Origin: Pseudomonas laurentiana
GTDB taxonomy: Bacteria > Pseudomonadota > Gammaproteobacteria > Pseudomonadales > Pseudomonadaceae
Length of the DNA: 64,000 nucleotides
Assembly (NCBI RefSeq): GCF_014648275.1
Contig: NZ_BMQU01000011.1
Span: 62,001-126,000 of the forward strand
Reading direction: 5' to 3'
Part shown: piece by piece, positions 45,841-64,000 of the stretch
Position numbering within the stretch: position 1 is the first letter of the stretch
Layout: each line of letters starts with the position of its first letter
Notes under the pieces: generated by a model
Database searches by the model: none
The model's input: only the letters and a program-made list of their open reading frames with translations
What the model was told of the DNA's origin: nothing
Position numbers and translations under genes: made by a program

Positions 45841-46470
45841 ATGCAAATGGGACTGGACTTCAACCTGGTCGAGGACCTCGTCGCCGGTGTCGACGAAGTC
45901 GGTCGCGGGCCGCTGTGTGGCGCGGTGGTCACCGCAGCCGTGATCCTGGACCCGAAACGGCCGATTCTTGGCCTGAATGACTCGAAAAAACTCACCGAAG
46001 CGCGTCGTGAAAAGCTCTTTGACGAGATTTGCGAGAAAGCGCTCAGTTTTTGTATAGCCCGGGCCGAGGTCGAAGAGATCGATCAACTGAACATCCTGCA
46101 CGCCACCATGTTGGCCATGCAGCGTGCGGTAGAGGGGTTGCATATCACCCCGAAGCTGGCGTTGATCGACGGTAATCGCTGCCCCAAACTTGATGTGCCC
46201 GCAGCTCCGGTGGTCAAGGGTGATAGTCAGGTGCCGGCGATTGCCGCAGCCTCGATCCTGGCCAAGGTCACGCGTGACCGCGAGATGGCCGAATTTGAGA
46301 AGGTCTACCCCGGTTACGGTATTGGCGGGCACAAGGGCTACCCAACGCCCGTGCACCTTGAGGCATTGGCCCGATTGGGGCCGACCCCCATTCATCGGCG
46401 CTCATTCGCGCCGGTGCGTGCAGCCTTCGAGGCCCGTAGTCTGCACGCTGAAGGTTTTCCGGGTATCTGA
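45841..46470 (+). CDS. rnhB: Ribonuclease HII
   Basis: Cuts RNA in RNA/DNA hybrids and single ribonucleotides in DNA. The 209 residues have the type 2 signature [20 protein letters not shown], with acidic catalytic residues Asp and Glu in this block, [16 protein letters not shown], and later LIDGNRCP and [11 protein letters not shown]. The first ATG at 45841 immediately follows the lpxB stop (TAAATG), giving [13 protein letters not shown] terminator follows. Confidence 0.95.
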   Translation: MQMGLDFNLVEDLVAGVDEVGRGPLCGAVVTAAVILDPKRPILGLNDSKKLTEARREKLFDEICEKALSFCIARAEVEEIDQLNILHATMLAMQRAVEGLHITPKLALIDGNRCPKLDVPAAPVVKGDSQVPAIAAASILAKVTRDREMAEFEKVYPGYGIGGHKGYPTPVHLEALARLGPTPIHRRSFAPVRAAFEARSLHAEGFPGI

Positions 46471-46523
46471 CCGTTTGACCATTCATTTTCAGCCAGTGCC
46501 TTGCACCGGCTGATGTTTCGCTC

Positions 46524-46555
46524 AAGGCCCGGTACAATCCGGGCCTTGTTGTTTT
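46524..46555 (+). terminator. rnhB terminator with a -10-like box in its loop
   Basis: A 9 bp perfect stem AAGGCCCGG (46524-46532) with CCGGGCCTT (46539-46547) is followed by GTTGTTTT. The 6 nt loop is TACAAT (46533-46538), close to a -10 consensus, 37 bases before the dnaE ATG. No -35 at 16-18 bp is convincing. Confidence 0.75.
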
Positions 46556-46574
46556 GCGCTGCTATAGGATCATC

Positions 46575-50096
<3,522 letters not shown>

Positions 50097-50194
50097 ATTT
50101 TTAATCTCGACCTGAATGCGCCCGATCCCTTAAGGTAGGGCGCCAAACGGATCAACCGGCCGGCCGCCTGGCCGTCGACCCAAGACGGAAGCCT

Positions 50195-51142
50195 ATGAAC
50201 CCGAATTTTCTGGATTTCGAACAGCCGATTGCTGACCTGCAAGCCAAGATCGAAGAGCTGCGCCTGGTTGGTAACGACAACTCGTTGAACATTGGCGAGG
50301 AAATTTCGCGCCTGCAGGACAAGAGCAGCGCCCTGACTGCCAGCATTTTCAACAATCTGACCAGTTGGCAGATTGCACGAATGGCTCGTCATCCGCGTCG
50401 TCCTTACACCCTGGACTACATCGAACACATTTTCACCGAGTTCGACGAACTGCACGGTGATCGTCACTTCTCCGACGACGCCGCTATCGTTGGCGGTGTC
50501 GCGCGCCTGGACGGTCGGCCAGTCATGGTCATCGGCCATCAGAAAGGCCGCGAAGTGCGCGAGAAAGTTCGCCGCAACTTCGGTATGCCGCGTCCTGAAG
50601 GCTACCGCAAGGCCTGCCGCCTGATGGAAATGGCCGAGCGTTTCAAGATGCCGATCCTGACCTTCATCGACACTCCGGGTGCTTACCCAGGTATCGACGC
50701 AGAAGAACGCAACCAAAGTGAAGCCATTGCCTGGAACCTGCGGGTCATGGCTCGCCTGAAGACCCCGATCATCGCTACCGTTATCGGTGAGGGTGGTTCC
50801 GGTGGCGCGCTGGCCATTGGTGTCTGCGATCAACTGAACATGCTGCAGTACTCCACCTATTCGGTGATTTCGCCGGAAGGTTGTGCGTCGATTCTCTGGA
50901 AAACCTCCGAGAAGGCTGCTGACGCTGCCGAGGCCATGGGCATTACGGCTGAGCGTCTGAAAGGCCTGGGTATTGTCGACAAGGTCATCGCCGAGCCTCT
51001 GGGTGGTGCGCACCGTGATCCGGCAGCCGCCGCCGCCTCGATCCGTGGTGAGTTGCTTGAGCAACTGGACATGCTGAAGAAGTTCGACAACGACGCGCTG
51101 CTTAAGCGTCGCTACGACCGTCTGATGAGCTACGGGCTCTGA
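50195..51142 (+). CDS. accA: Acetyl-CoA carboxylase carboxyltransferase subunit alpha
   Basis: With AccD transfers carboxyl from biotin to acetyl-CoA, making malonyl-CoA. The 315 residues begin [22 protein letters not shown] and hold the crotonase-fold core with [26 protein letters not shown] and [16 protein letters not shown] (oxyanion-hole glycines). AccB, AccC and AccD are not in the window. The 98 bp dnaE-accA gap shows no clear terminator. Confidence 0.97.
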   Translation: MNPNFLDFEQPIADLQAKIEELRLVGNDNSLNIGEEISRLQDKSSALTASIFNNLTSWQIARMARHPRRPYTLDYIEHIFTEFDELHGDRHFSDDAAIVGGVARLDGRPVMVIGHQKGREVREKVRRNFGMPRPEGYRKACRLMEMAERFKMPILTFIDTPGAYPGIDAEERNQSEAIAWNLRVMARLKTPIIATVIGEGGSGGALAIGVCDQLNMLQYSTYSVISPEGCASILWKTSEKAADAAEAMGITAERLKGLGIVDKVIAEPLGGAHRDPAAAAASIRGELLEQLDMLKKFDNDALLKRRYDRLMSYGL

Positions 51143-51244
51143 TCTGAAGGCATCGGTGCCCCGCTTGCAGGTGTGCCAGGCTCCTTTGTTGGGGCTTGGC
51201 ATATCGGTGATCGAGCGCAGCGCGCTCGCTGACGAGGTGCACCG

Positions 51245-52552
51245 ATGACAGACCTTTCCTCCAGGCTGCTCGCCAGCCTGGCGCCCTGGCGCAGCGCACC
51301 GTCCTGGTGTGTGGCGCTATCCGGTGGGTTGGACTCCAGCGTCCTGCTCCATCTGCTGGTGCTCTTGTCCCGCCAGCATGCCTTGCCCCCTCTACGTGCT
51401 ATTCACATCCATCACGGTCTTCAAGCCGCTGCTGACGCTTGGCCGCAGCTTTGCCAGCAACGCTGCGACGCGCTCGGTATTGAGCTTCAGGTCATCCATG
51501 TCACGGTAGCGCCAGGTGCGAGCCTGGAGCAGGGCGCACGGGATGCACGCTACCGTGCGTTTACCGAAGCATTGCGCCCCGCTGAGGTGTTGTTGACGGC
51601 TCAGCACCGTGAGGATCAGGCTGAAACGGTGTTGTTTCGGTTGCTGCGTGGCGCAGGTGTGCGAGGGTTGGCGGCGATTCCGGTGCAGCGCCCATTGGGC
51701 GCGGGACAACTGGTGCGTCCGCTTTTGGCGGTGGGGCGCGAAGAGCTGGAGCGCTATGCGAGGCAGCAGGGGCTGGAGTGGGTCGAAGATCCCTCCAATA
51801 CCGATAGTCGCTTCTCGCGTAACTACTTGCGCCATGACGTGTTCCCGGCATTGACCCGGCGCTGGCCTCAGGCGGCACTTAGCCTTGCACGTAGCGCTGT
51901 TCACCTCGAAGAGGCCCGGGTGCTGCTCGAGGAGCTGGCGCAGCAGGACCTGGCTCAGGCGCGCACTGACAGTGGCTTTGAATGGTTGGCATTGCCTTCG
52001 CTGGATTTGCCGGCACTCAGGGCGCTTTCCCCAGCACGCCAGCGCAACGCGTTACAGTGCTGGTTGGCCGGGTACACCCGTTTACCCGACAGCCGGCACT
52101 GGGCTGGCTGGGAAGATCTACGCGATGCAACCGAGGGTAGTCGTGCCCTGTGGCGCCTCACTGATGGTGAGTTGCACCGGTGTGGTGAGCGCATCTGGTG
52201 GTTGGCGGGTGACTGGCTGAAACCGCAGCCACCGAGTCAGTCCTGGAGTGATCCTGGCCGCCCACTGGCGTTGATCGATAATGGCTGTGTCCGGATAAGC
52301 GGTGACGCGCCGCAGGGCGTATTGCAGATTCGCTATCGTCAGGGCGGTGAAACGCTTCATGTGCCGGGGCGCGGTCAGCGCGATCTCAAGCGCTTGCTTA
52401 ATGAGCGACATCTGCCGCTGTTCGTGCGTGCCCGGCTACCATTACTGTTTGCCGGTGATCGCTTGTTGGCGGTAGCGAACCTGCCGTCGCTGGCGCAGGA
52501 TGGGTGGCAATTGCACTGGTCAGTACCGACGAACGAGCAAGGTTTGAGATGA
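51245..52552 (+). CDS. tilS: tRNA(Ile)-lysidine synthetase TilS
   Basis: Adds lysine to C34 of the CAU-anticodon tRNA-Ile2, so that it reads AUA. The 435-residue protein has the PP-loop ALSGGLDSSVLLHLL (about 22-36), HIHHGLQ, QHREDQAETVLFRLLRGAGVRGL, and the C-terminal TilS domain (about 350-425) with YRQGGETLHVPGRGQRDLKRLL. It follows accA by 102 bp. GAGGTGC precedes the ATG. Confidence 0.95.
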   Translation: MTDLSSRLLASLAPWRSAPSWCVALSGGLDSSVLLHLLVLLSRQHALPPLRAIHIHHGLQAAADAWPQLCQQRCDALGIELQVIHVTVAPGASLEQGARDARYRAFTEALRPAEVLLTAQHREDQAETVLFRLLRGAGVRGLAAIPVQRPLGAGQLVRPLLAVGREELERYARQQGLEWVEDPSNTDSRFSRNYLRHDVFPALTRRWPQAALSLARSAVHLEEARVLLEELAQQDLAQARTDSGFEWLALPSLDLPALRALSPARQRNALQCWLAGYTRLPDSRHWAGWEDLRDATEGSRALWRLTDGELHRCGERIWWLAGDWLKPQPPSQSWSDPGRPLALIDNGCVRISGDAPQGVLQIRYRQGGETLHVPGRGQRDLKRLLNERHLPLFVRARLPLLFAGDRLLAVANLPSLAQDGWQLHWSVPTNEQGLR

Positions 52553-55301
<2,749 letters not shown>

Positions 55302-55319
55302 TCCTCATTTCTCCGGTAA

Positions 55320-56750
<1,431 letters not shown>

Positions 56751-56836
56751 GCAAGAAATGGTAAAAAGACAGCAGTGTGCCGCTGATCGGTCATACTGAT
56801 CGTTAGCAACATGCTTGCTGCAGGCAATTGCCCACA

Positions 56837-56858
56837 AAGCCTGGCTTCGGCCAGGCTT
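56837..56858 (+). terminator. UUCG hairpin between eno and ftsB
   Basis: A 9 bp perfect stem, AAGCCTGGC (56837-56845) with GCCAGGCTT (56850-56858), closes on a TTCG tetraloop. It has no following T-run, so it is probably an mRNA end-protecting or partial terminator element in the 159 bp eno-ftsB gap. Confidence 0.5.
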
Positions 56859-56909
56859 CGTGCCATCAGCGACCTGCACAAGCAGCGGTCTTTTCCACTG
56901 GATACCTCG

Positions 56910-57188
56910 ATGCGCAGTCCCTATTGGTTGTTCCTCGTTCTGCTCTTGTTGCTTGCCGGCCTGCAGTATCGTCTGTGGGTGGGTAATGGCAGCCTGGCGC
57001 AGGTCACCGAGCTCAAGCAGCAGATCGCTGATCAGCACGCCGAAAATGAACGGCTGCTGGAGCGTAATCGTGTGCTCGATGCTGAAGTGCTGGAGTTGAA
57101 AAAAGGTATGGAGACCGTCGAAGAACGGGCGCGCCACGAATTGGGCATGGTCAAAGAGGGCGAAACCCTCTACCAGTTGCCGCAATGA
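56910..57188 (+). CDS. ftsB: Cell division protein FtsB
   Basis: A bitopic divisome protein that forms the FtsQ-FtsB-FtsL complex. The 92-residue product has a short cytoplasmic N-terminus, one membrane helix (WLFLVLLLLLAGLQYRLWVG, about 5-24), a periplasmic coiled coil (VTELKQQIADQHAENERLLERN) and GETLYQLPQ at the end. The start at 56910 is preferred over an upstream in-frame ATG at 56811, whose 33 extra residues do not look like FtsB. It overlaps ispD by 4 bp. Confidence 0.93.
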   Translation: MRSPYWLFLVLLLLLAGLQYRLWVGNGSLAQVTELKQQIADQHAENERLLERNRVLDAEVLELKKGMETVEERARHELGMVKEGETLYQLPQ

Positions 57189-57892
57189 CCCAGTCCCTGC
57201 CTGCCTTCTGGGCAGTGATCCCTGCTGCGGGCGTTGGCGCCCGAATGGCAGCCGACCGTCCCAAGCAGTACCTGCAATTGGGTGGCCGGACAATCCTCGA
57301 GCATAGCCTCGACTGTTTTCTTGACCATCCCTGCCTCAAAGGGGTGGTGGTCAGCCTTGCTGCTGACGATCCCTACTGGCCGGGCCTTGGTTGCGCGGCC
57401 GATCCACGCATCCGGCGAGCCGCCGGTGGTCGTGAGCGAGCCGATTCGGTGCTCAATGCGTTGTTGCTGCTGCACGCTCAGGGAGCTGATGACGCTGACT
57501 GGGTGCTGGTGCATGATGCGGCGCGACCGAACCTGGCGCGCACGGACCTGGATCGTCTGCTGGCCGAGCTTGCCGATGATCCGGTGGGTGGGTTGCTGGC
57601 AGTGCCGGCGCGAGACACGCTCAAGCGTGCTGATGCCCAGGGGCGGGTAGCCGCTACCATTGACCGCAGCACGGTCTGGCAAGCCTATACACCGCAGATG
57701 TTTCGCCTGGGCGCCCTGCACCGTGCATTGGCCGATAGCCTGGTGGCGGATGTAGCGATCACCGATGAGGCTTCTGCCATCGAATGGTCTGGTCAGGCCC
57801 CTAAATTGATCGAGGGGCGCAGTGACAACATCAAGGTCACCCGCCCGGAAGACCTTGAGTGGCTGCGTCAGCGCAGGGCAATGCGCGGCTGA
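57185..57892 (+). CDS. ispD: 2-C-methyl-D-erythritol 4-phosphate cytidylyltransferase
   Basis: Third enzyme of the MEP isoprenoid pathway; couples MEP with CTP. The 235 residues have the nucleotidyltransferase signature IPAAGVGARMAADRPKQYLQL (13-33), VLVHDAARPN, and TDEASAIEW and ITDE near the end. It is coupled to ftsB by ATGA overlap. It ends 7 bases before the stop of the convergent LysR gene. ispF, its usual partner, is displaced 3 kb downstream. Confidence 0.96.
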   Translation: MTQSLPAFWAVIPAAGVGARMAADRPKQYLQLGGRTILEHSLDCFLDHPCLKGVVVSLAADDPYWPGLGCAADPRIRRAAGGRERADSVLNALLLLHAQGADDADWVLVHDAARPNLARTDLDRLLAELADDPVGGLLAVPARDTLKRADAQGRVAATIDRSTVWQAYTPQMFRLGALHRALADSLVADVAITDEASAIEWSGQAPKLIEGRSDNIKVTRPEDLEWLRQRRAMRG

Positions 57893-57899
57893 TTGTCGG

Positions 57900-58811
57900 T
57901 CAGGCGGGTTCCTGCGGCGTTCGGTACTCCGGAAGGCCTGCCAATCCTTCTCGCAAGTAGTCCACCAATTGGCGCACTTTGGGCGACAGATGTCGTTGTT
58001 GTGGGTACAGCGCCCATACAGCGGTGTTAGGTGGCTGGTGCGCTTCCAGCAGTGATACCAGTGCACCACTGCGCAGGTGCTCCTGCACATAGTAATCCGG
58101 CAGTTGGCACAAGCCGACGCCTAGCAGTGCTGCATCGAGCACTGCCTGGCCGCTGTTACAGCGCCAGTTACCTTGTACGCGCTGTGCAATTTCGCGCCCA
58201 TCCTGTTGCAGCGGCCAGTTGTCCGAACTGCCAATCAGGCAGTTGTGTCGCGCCAGTTCCGAGAGGCTGTGCGGGCGGCCATAGCGCTCCAGATACGCAG
58301 GTGAGGCGCAGAGGTACATTCGCCGGGGCGCCAGGCGGCTGGCCACCAGTCGCGAGTCCTGCAGGCGTCCCAGTCGAATGGCCATGTCCATGCCCTCATG
58401 CAGCAGGTCCAGTGTACGGTTGGTCAGTTCGATATCCACCCGCAATTGCGGGTAAAGGGCCATGAACCGGGTCACCAACGGCACAATGAAACGTTCGCCG
58501 TACGCCACCGCGCAGGTCATGCGCAGCAGCCCCTTGGGTTCGCTGCCAAGGTCGCCCATGGCCCGCAGTGCTTCGTCACGACCATCTTGCAGACGCTGGC
58601 AATGTTGCAGGAACGTCTGTCCTGCCTCCGTCAGGCTGACCCTTCGGGTGCTGCGATACAGCAGGCGGGTCTGCAGGCGCTCTTCGAGGCGGGCAATTTG
58701 GCGGCTGATATGGGAAGACGAAACCCCAAGGCGCTCAGCTGCTGCAGTGAACTGTCCTGATTCGGCGACGGCGACGAACTCATCGAAGCCTTCCCAGTGA
58801 CTGCTTGCCAT
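57900..58811 (-). CDS. LysR-family transcriptional regulator
   Basis: A 303-residue LysR-type regulator, probably controlling the divergent frmA-fghA genes. The N-terminal winged helix (about 8-66: FDEFVAVAESGQFTAAAERLGVSSSHISRQIARLEERLQTRLLYR) is typical. The periplasmic-binding-like effector domain spans about 95-295 (LLRMTCAVAYGERFIVPL; GMDMAIRLGRL), most like the CrgA/DmlR branch. The 110 bp spacer to frmA holds a perfect 9+9 bp palindrome. The effector is unknown; formaldehyde-linked control is inferred from position only. Confidence 0.93.
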   Translation of the reverse strand: MASSHWEGFDEFVAVAESGQFTAAAERLGVSSSHISRQIARLEERLQTRLLYRSTRRVSLTEAGQTFLQHCQRLQDGRDEALRAMGDLGSEPKGLLRMTCAVAYGERFIVPLVTRFMALYPQLRVDIELTNRTLDLLHEGMDMAIRLGRLQDSRLVASRLAPRRMYLCASPAYLERYGRPHSLSELARHNCLIGSSDNWPLQQDGREIAQRVQGNWRCNSGQAVLDAALLGVGLCQLPDYYVQEHLRSGALVSLLEAHQPPNTAVWALYPQQRHLSPKVRQLVDYLREGLAGLPEYRTPQEPA

Positions 58812-58834
58812 CTATTATCCCTGTTCAGCATTAA

Positions 58835-60034
<1,200 letters not shown>

Positions 60035-60042
60035 GGTCCGCC

Positions 60043-60885
60043 ATGAGCCTGGAAAACCTTTCCTGCCAAAAGAGCTTCGGTGGTTGGCACAAGCGATATC
60101 GGCACCGTTCCAAGGTGCTGGGGTGTGACATGGTTTTTGCTGTCTACCTGCCGCCGCAAGCGGAGCAAGGCGGCAAGCTGCCCGTACTGTACTGGCTGAG
60201 TGGCTTGACCTGCACGGACGAGAACTTCATGCAGAAAGCCGGTGCGCACAAGCTGGCTGCAGAGCTGGGGTTGATCATCGTTGCTCCTGACACCAGCCCG
60301 CGCGGTGCCCAGGTGCCGGGTGATCCGGAAGGTGCCTGGGACTTCGGTCTCGGCGCCGGCTTCTACCTCAACGCCACAGAGCGGCCATGGGCAGAGCACT
60401 ACCGCATGCACGACTATGTCGTCGAGGAACTGCCCGCACTGGTCGAGGCGCACTTTCCGGCCTCAGACAAGCGCGGTGTCAGTGGTCACTCCATGGGGGG
60501 GCATGGGGCATTGGTTTGCGCCTTGCGCAATCCGGGTCGTTACCGCTCCGTCTCGGCATTTGCCCCGATCACCAACCCGATGGATTGCCCTTGGGGGCAG
60601 AAGGCCTTTTCCCGTTATCTGGGAGAGGACCGTGCGCGTTGGCGTGAATGGGATGCCAGTGTCCTGATTGCCGAGGCGAGCGAGCGGCTGCCATTACTGG
60701 TTGATCAGGGTGATCGCGACGATTTTCTGGTCACTCAGTTGAAGCCGGAAGTCCTGGCCCAGGCGGCGCGCGTTGCTGGTCATCCCCTGGAATTGCGCCT
60801 GCAGCCGGGGTATGACCACAGCTACTACTTCATTGCCAGCTTCATCGATGACCATCTGCGTCATCACGCCGCTGCGTTGCGCTAG
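60043..60885 (+). CDS. fghA: S-formylglutathione hydrolase
   Basis: Hydrolyses S-formylglutathione to formate and glutathione, the second step of glutathione-dependent formaldehyde removal. The 280-residue esterase-D-type alpha/beta hydrolase has the nucleophile S150 in [10 protein letters not shown], the oxyanion-hole [12 protein letters not shown], and the later Asp and His in DQGDRDDF and GYDHSYYFI. It lies 8 bp after frmA; AGGT lies just before the ATG. A terminator follows. Confidence 0.97.
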   Translation: MSLENLSCQKSFGGWHKRYRHRSKVLGCDMVFAVYLPPQAEQGGKLPVLYWLSGLTCTDENFMQKAGAHKLAAELGLIIVAPDTSPRGAQVPGDPEGAWDFGLGAGFYLNATERPWAEHYRMHDYVVEELPALVEAHFPASDKRGVSGHSMGGHGALVCALRNPGRYRSVSAFAPITNPMDCPWGQKAFSRYLGEDRARWREWDASVLIAEASERLPLLVDQGDRDDFLVTQLKPEVLAQAARVAGHPLELRLQPGYDHSYYFIASFIDDHLRHHAAALR

Positions 60886-60924
60886 GGCTTCGGACAAATC
60901 AAGCCCAAGCCCGGGTAAAGCAGG

Positions 60925-60958
60925 TAGAATCACGCCCTGACTCAATCAGGGCGTTTTT
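60925..60958 (+). terminator. fghA terminator directly abutting the ispF start
   Basis: An 8 bp perfect stem CGCCCTGA (60933-60940) with TCAGGGCG (60946-60953) on a 5 nt loop is followed by T5 and then, 2 bases later, the ispF ATG. A -10-like TAGAAT (60925-60930) sits just before the stem. The only Shine-Dalgarno-like bases for ispF (AGGG) lie inside the descending arm. Confidence 0.8.
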
Positions 60959-60960
60959 CT

Positions 60961-61434
60961 ATGCGTATTGGCCACGGCTACGATGTACATCGCTTCGCAC
61001 AGGGCGATTTTATTACCTTGGGCGGTGTGCGCATTGCGCACTCTTCCGGGCTGTTGGCTCACTCTGATGGCGATGTGCTTTTGCACGCCCTGAGCGATGC
61101 CTTGCTTGGTGCGGCAGCATTGGGCGATATCGGCCGGCACTTTCCCGACACGGACCCGCAGTTCAAGGGTGCAGACAGCCGCGTGCTGTTGCGCCATGTG
61201 CTGGCCAAGGTTCAGGCCAAGGGTTGGAAGGTCGGCAATGTCGACGCAACCATCGTTGCCCAGGCACCGAAAATGGCGCCCCATATCGAAGCCATGCGCG
61301 CCCTGATTGCGCAAGACCTGCTGGTCGATATCGATCAGGTCAACGTCAAGGCCACCACCACCGAGAAGCTCGGTTTCACCGGGCGTGAAGAAGGCATTGC
61401 CGTTCACGCTGTTGCCTTGTTGCTGTCAGCATGA
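60961..61434 (+). CDS. ispF: 2-C-methyl-D-erythritol 2,4-cyclodiphosphate synthase
   Basis: Fifth enzyme of the MEP pathway. The 157 residues have the zinc ligands D8 and H10 in [12 protein letters not shown] and a third His in [24 protein letters not shown], and [20 protein letters not shown] at the end. ATG at 60961 is the family start, although it directly follows a terminator T-run. truD overlaps its stop (ATGA). Confidence 0.97.
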   Translation: MRIGHGYDVHRFAQGDFITLGGVRIAHSSGLLAHSDGDVLLHALSDALLGAAALGDIGRHFPDTDPQFKGADSRVLLRHVLAKVQAKGWKVGNVDATIVAQAPKMAPHIEAMRALIAQDLLVDIDQVNVKATTTEKLGFTGREEGIAVHAVALLLSA

Positions 61435-62476
61435 CCGAACTTGAATTGCTTGGCCCGTGCGCATCGGGTCCATCCTTGGGGCATGCCGTGCTCAAGGCAA
61501 CCGCAGAAGATTTTCAGGTCGACGAAGTACTCGACATACCCCTCTCCGGTGACGGCGAGCACCTGTGGTTGTGGGTCGAGAAACGCGACCTCAACACCGA
61601 GGAGGCAGCCCGCCGCCTGGCTCGTGCAGCCGGTGTGCCGGTGCGTAACATCAGTTATGCCGGCCTCAAGGATCGTCAGGCCCTGACGCGTCAGTGGTTC
61701 AGCCTGCACCTGCCGGGCAAAGCCGATCCTGACCTGTCTGCCGCAGAAAACGAAACCCTGCGAATCCTCAAGCGTGCCCGACATAAGCGCAAACTGCAGC
61801 GCGGTGCGCACTCGGCCAACGGCTTCACCTTGCGCCTGACTCAACTGTCGGCTGACCCCGTGGCTATTCAGGCCCGCCTGGAGCGTTTGCGCAGTGAGGG
61901 TGTTCCCAACTACTTTGGCACGCAGCGCTTCGGCCATAACGGTGGGAACATTGTCGATGCCCGTGGTTGGGCCGCCCGTCAGGCACTGCCGGAGCAACGT
62001 AATGTGCGTTCGCGGCTGCTTTCGAGTGCGCGTAGCTACCTGTTCAACCGGGTGCTGGCCGCACGCGTTGCCAACGGCACCTGGAACCAGGCGCAGGTCG
62101 GCGACTTGCTGGCCTTCACCGACAGCCGCAGTTTTTTCCCGGCAGGGGAGGCTGAGTGCCAAGATCCACGTCTTTCGATTCTTGACCTGCATCCAACCGG
62201 TCCACTGTGGGGCGAGGGTCTTTCTGCCACAGGGGGGGCTGTTGGTGAGTTGGAGCGGCGCATCGGTGAAGAAGAGGCCGTGTTATGCGAATGGTTGAGC
62301 AAGGCCGGTATGAGTCATGAGCGACGCATTCTGCGACTGCCCATTGGCGGTCTGACGTGGCATTATCCCGAGCCTGATATCCTGCAACTGGAATTCGTCC
62401 TTCCGGCCGGATGTTTCGCCACCGTTGTGGTGCGTGAACTCATCGATCTGGCGCCGGCAGGGCAGACGGACAGCCC

Positions 62477-62489
<13 letters not shown>
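61431..62489 (+). CDS. truD: tRNA pseudouridine-13 synthase
   Basis: Isomerises U13 of some tRNAs to pseudouridine. The 352 residues show the TruD signature [15 protein letters not shown] with the catalytic Asp81, DFQVDEVL near the start, and [15 protein letters not shown] before the long insertion. It overlaps ispF by 4 bp and surE by 13 bp, so the ispF-truD-surE-pcm string is tightly coupled. Confidence 0.96.
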
Positions 62490-63900
<1,411 letters not shown>

Positions 63901-64000
63901 GCCAGGCTTTTTTCGGCATGAACGAATTCTCTCGCAGGTTTCGAGTCTACTGGCCGGTCCGTTGCAAACATTCTGAGTAAATTTGTGCTGTGTGTGTCCG
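63901..64000 (+). other. Sequence downstream of pcm, no gene seen
   Basis: The last 100 bases carry no convincing start codon, terminator or promoter. By synteny this should be the leader of nlpD, the next gene in Pseudomonas. Confidence 0.4.

Overview
The window is a 64 kb piece of a Pseudomonas chromosome, most likely of the P. putida/P. fluorescens lineage. The evidence is about 60% GC with Pseudomonas codon habits, product lengths typical of the genus, the dapE-ndvB and dapC-glnD-map-rpsB neighbourhoods, a REP-type repeat pair at 11264-11339, and frmA/fghA lying between ispD and ispF. Apart from REP sequence I see no insertion sequence, prophage, integrase, CRISPR array, tRNA or rRNA gene. 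Almost all of it is core genome, densely packed.

Left part (1-15.1 kb). The 3' end of ppc, then adk and tsaB. Next come a 97-codon orphan joined to a DUF72 gene, a minus-strand orphan with an internally duplicated motif, and the rRNA methyltransferase rsmJ. A TetR gene faces a membrane-fusion/RND efflux pair that lacks an outer-membrane channel gene. A REP pair, a DUF4197 gene, a YbaY-type lipoprotein gene and plsB follow.

Middle part (15.2-31.6 kb). A cold-shock gene with a strong 5' hairpin comes first. Then the minus-strand unit dapE-rlmA-orphan, ndvB (a GH17-GT2 fusion), tcdA facing yffB-dapD-csdA-csdE, a CPA1 antiporter, dapC, glnD and map. The three enzymes specific to the succinylase branch of lysine/diaminopimelate synthesis (DapC, DapD, DapE) all lie within 12 kb. 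The sulfur-relay pair CsdA/CsdE sits tail to tail with its client TcdA.

Right part (31.6-64 kb, almost all plus strand). rpsB-tsf, then the long envelope run pyrH-frr-uppS-cdsA-dxr-rseP-bamA-skp-lpxD-fabZ-lpxA-lpxB-rnhB, then dnaE, accA, tilS, pyrG, kdsA, eno, ftsB and ispD. After that come a minus-strand LysR regulator facing frmA-fghA (glutathione-dependent formaldehyde oxidation), and ispF-truD-surE-pcm. The run supplies ribosome and replication parts, undecaprenyl and isoprenoid precursors, lipid A and outer-membrane assembly.

I did not find a convincing new multi-gene system. The points most worth a second look are small: the duplicated-motif orphan at 4753-5373, the tcdA/csdE 3' overlap, a 9+9 bp palindrome between lysR and frmA, leader or intercistronic hairpins (cspA, rpsB, dapD-csdA, lpxD-fabZ), and three places where a transcription terminator and a -10-like box of the next gene share the same DNA.
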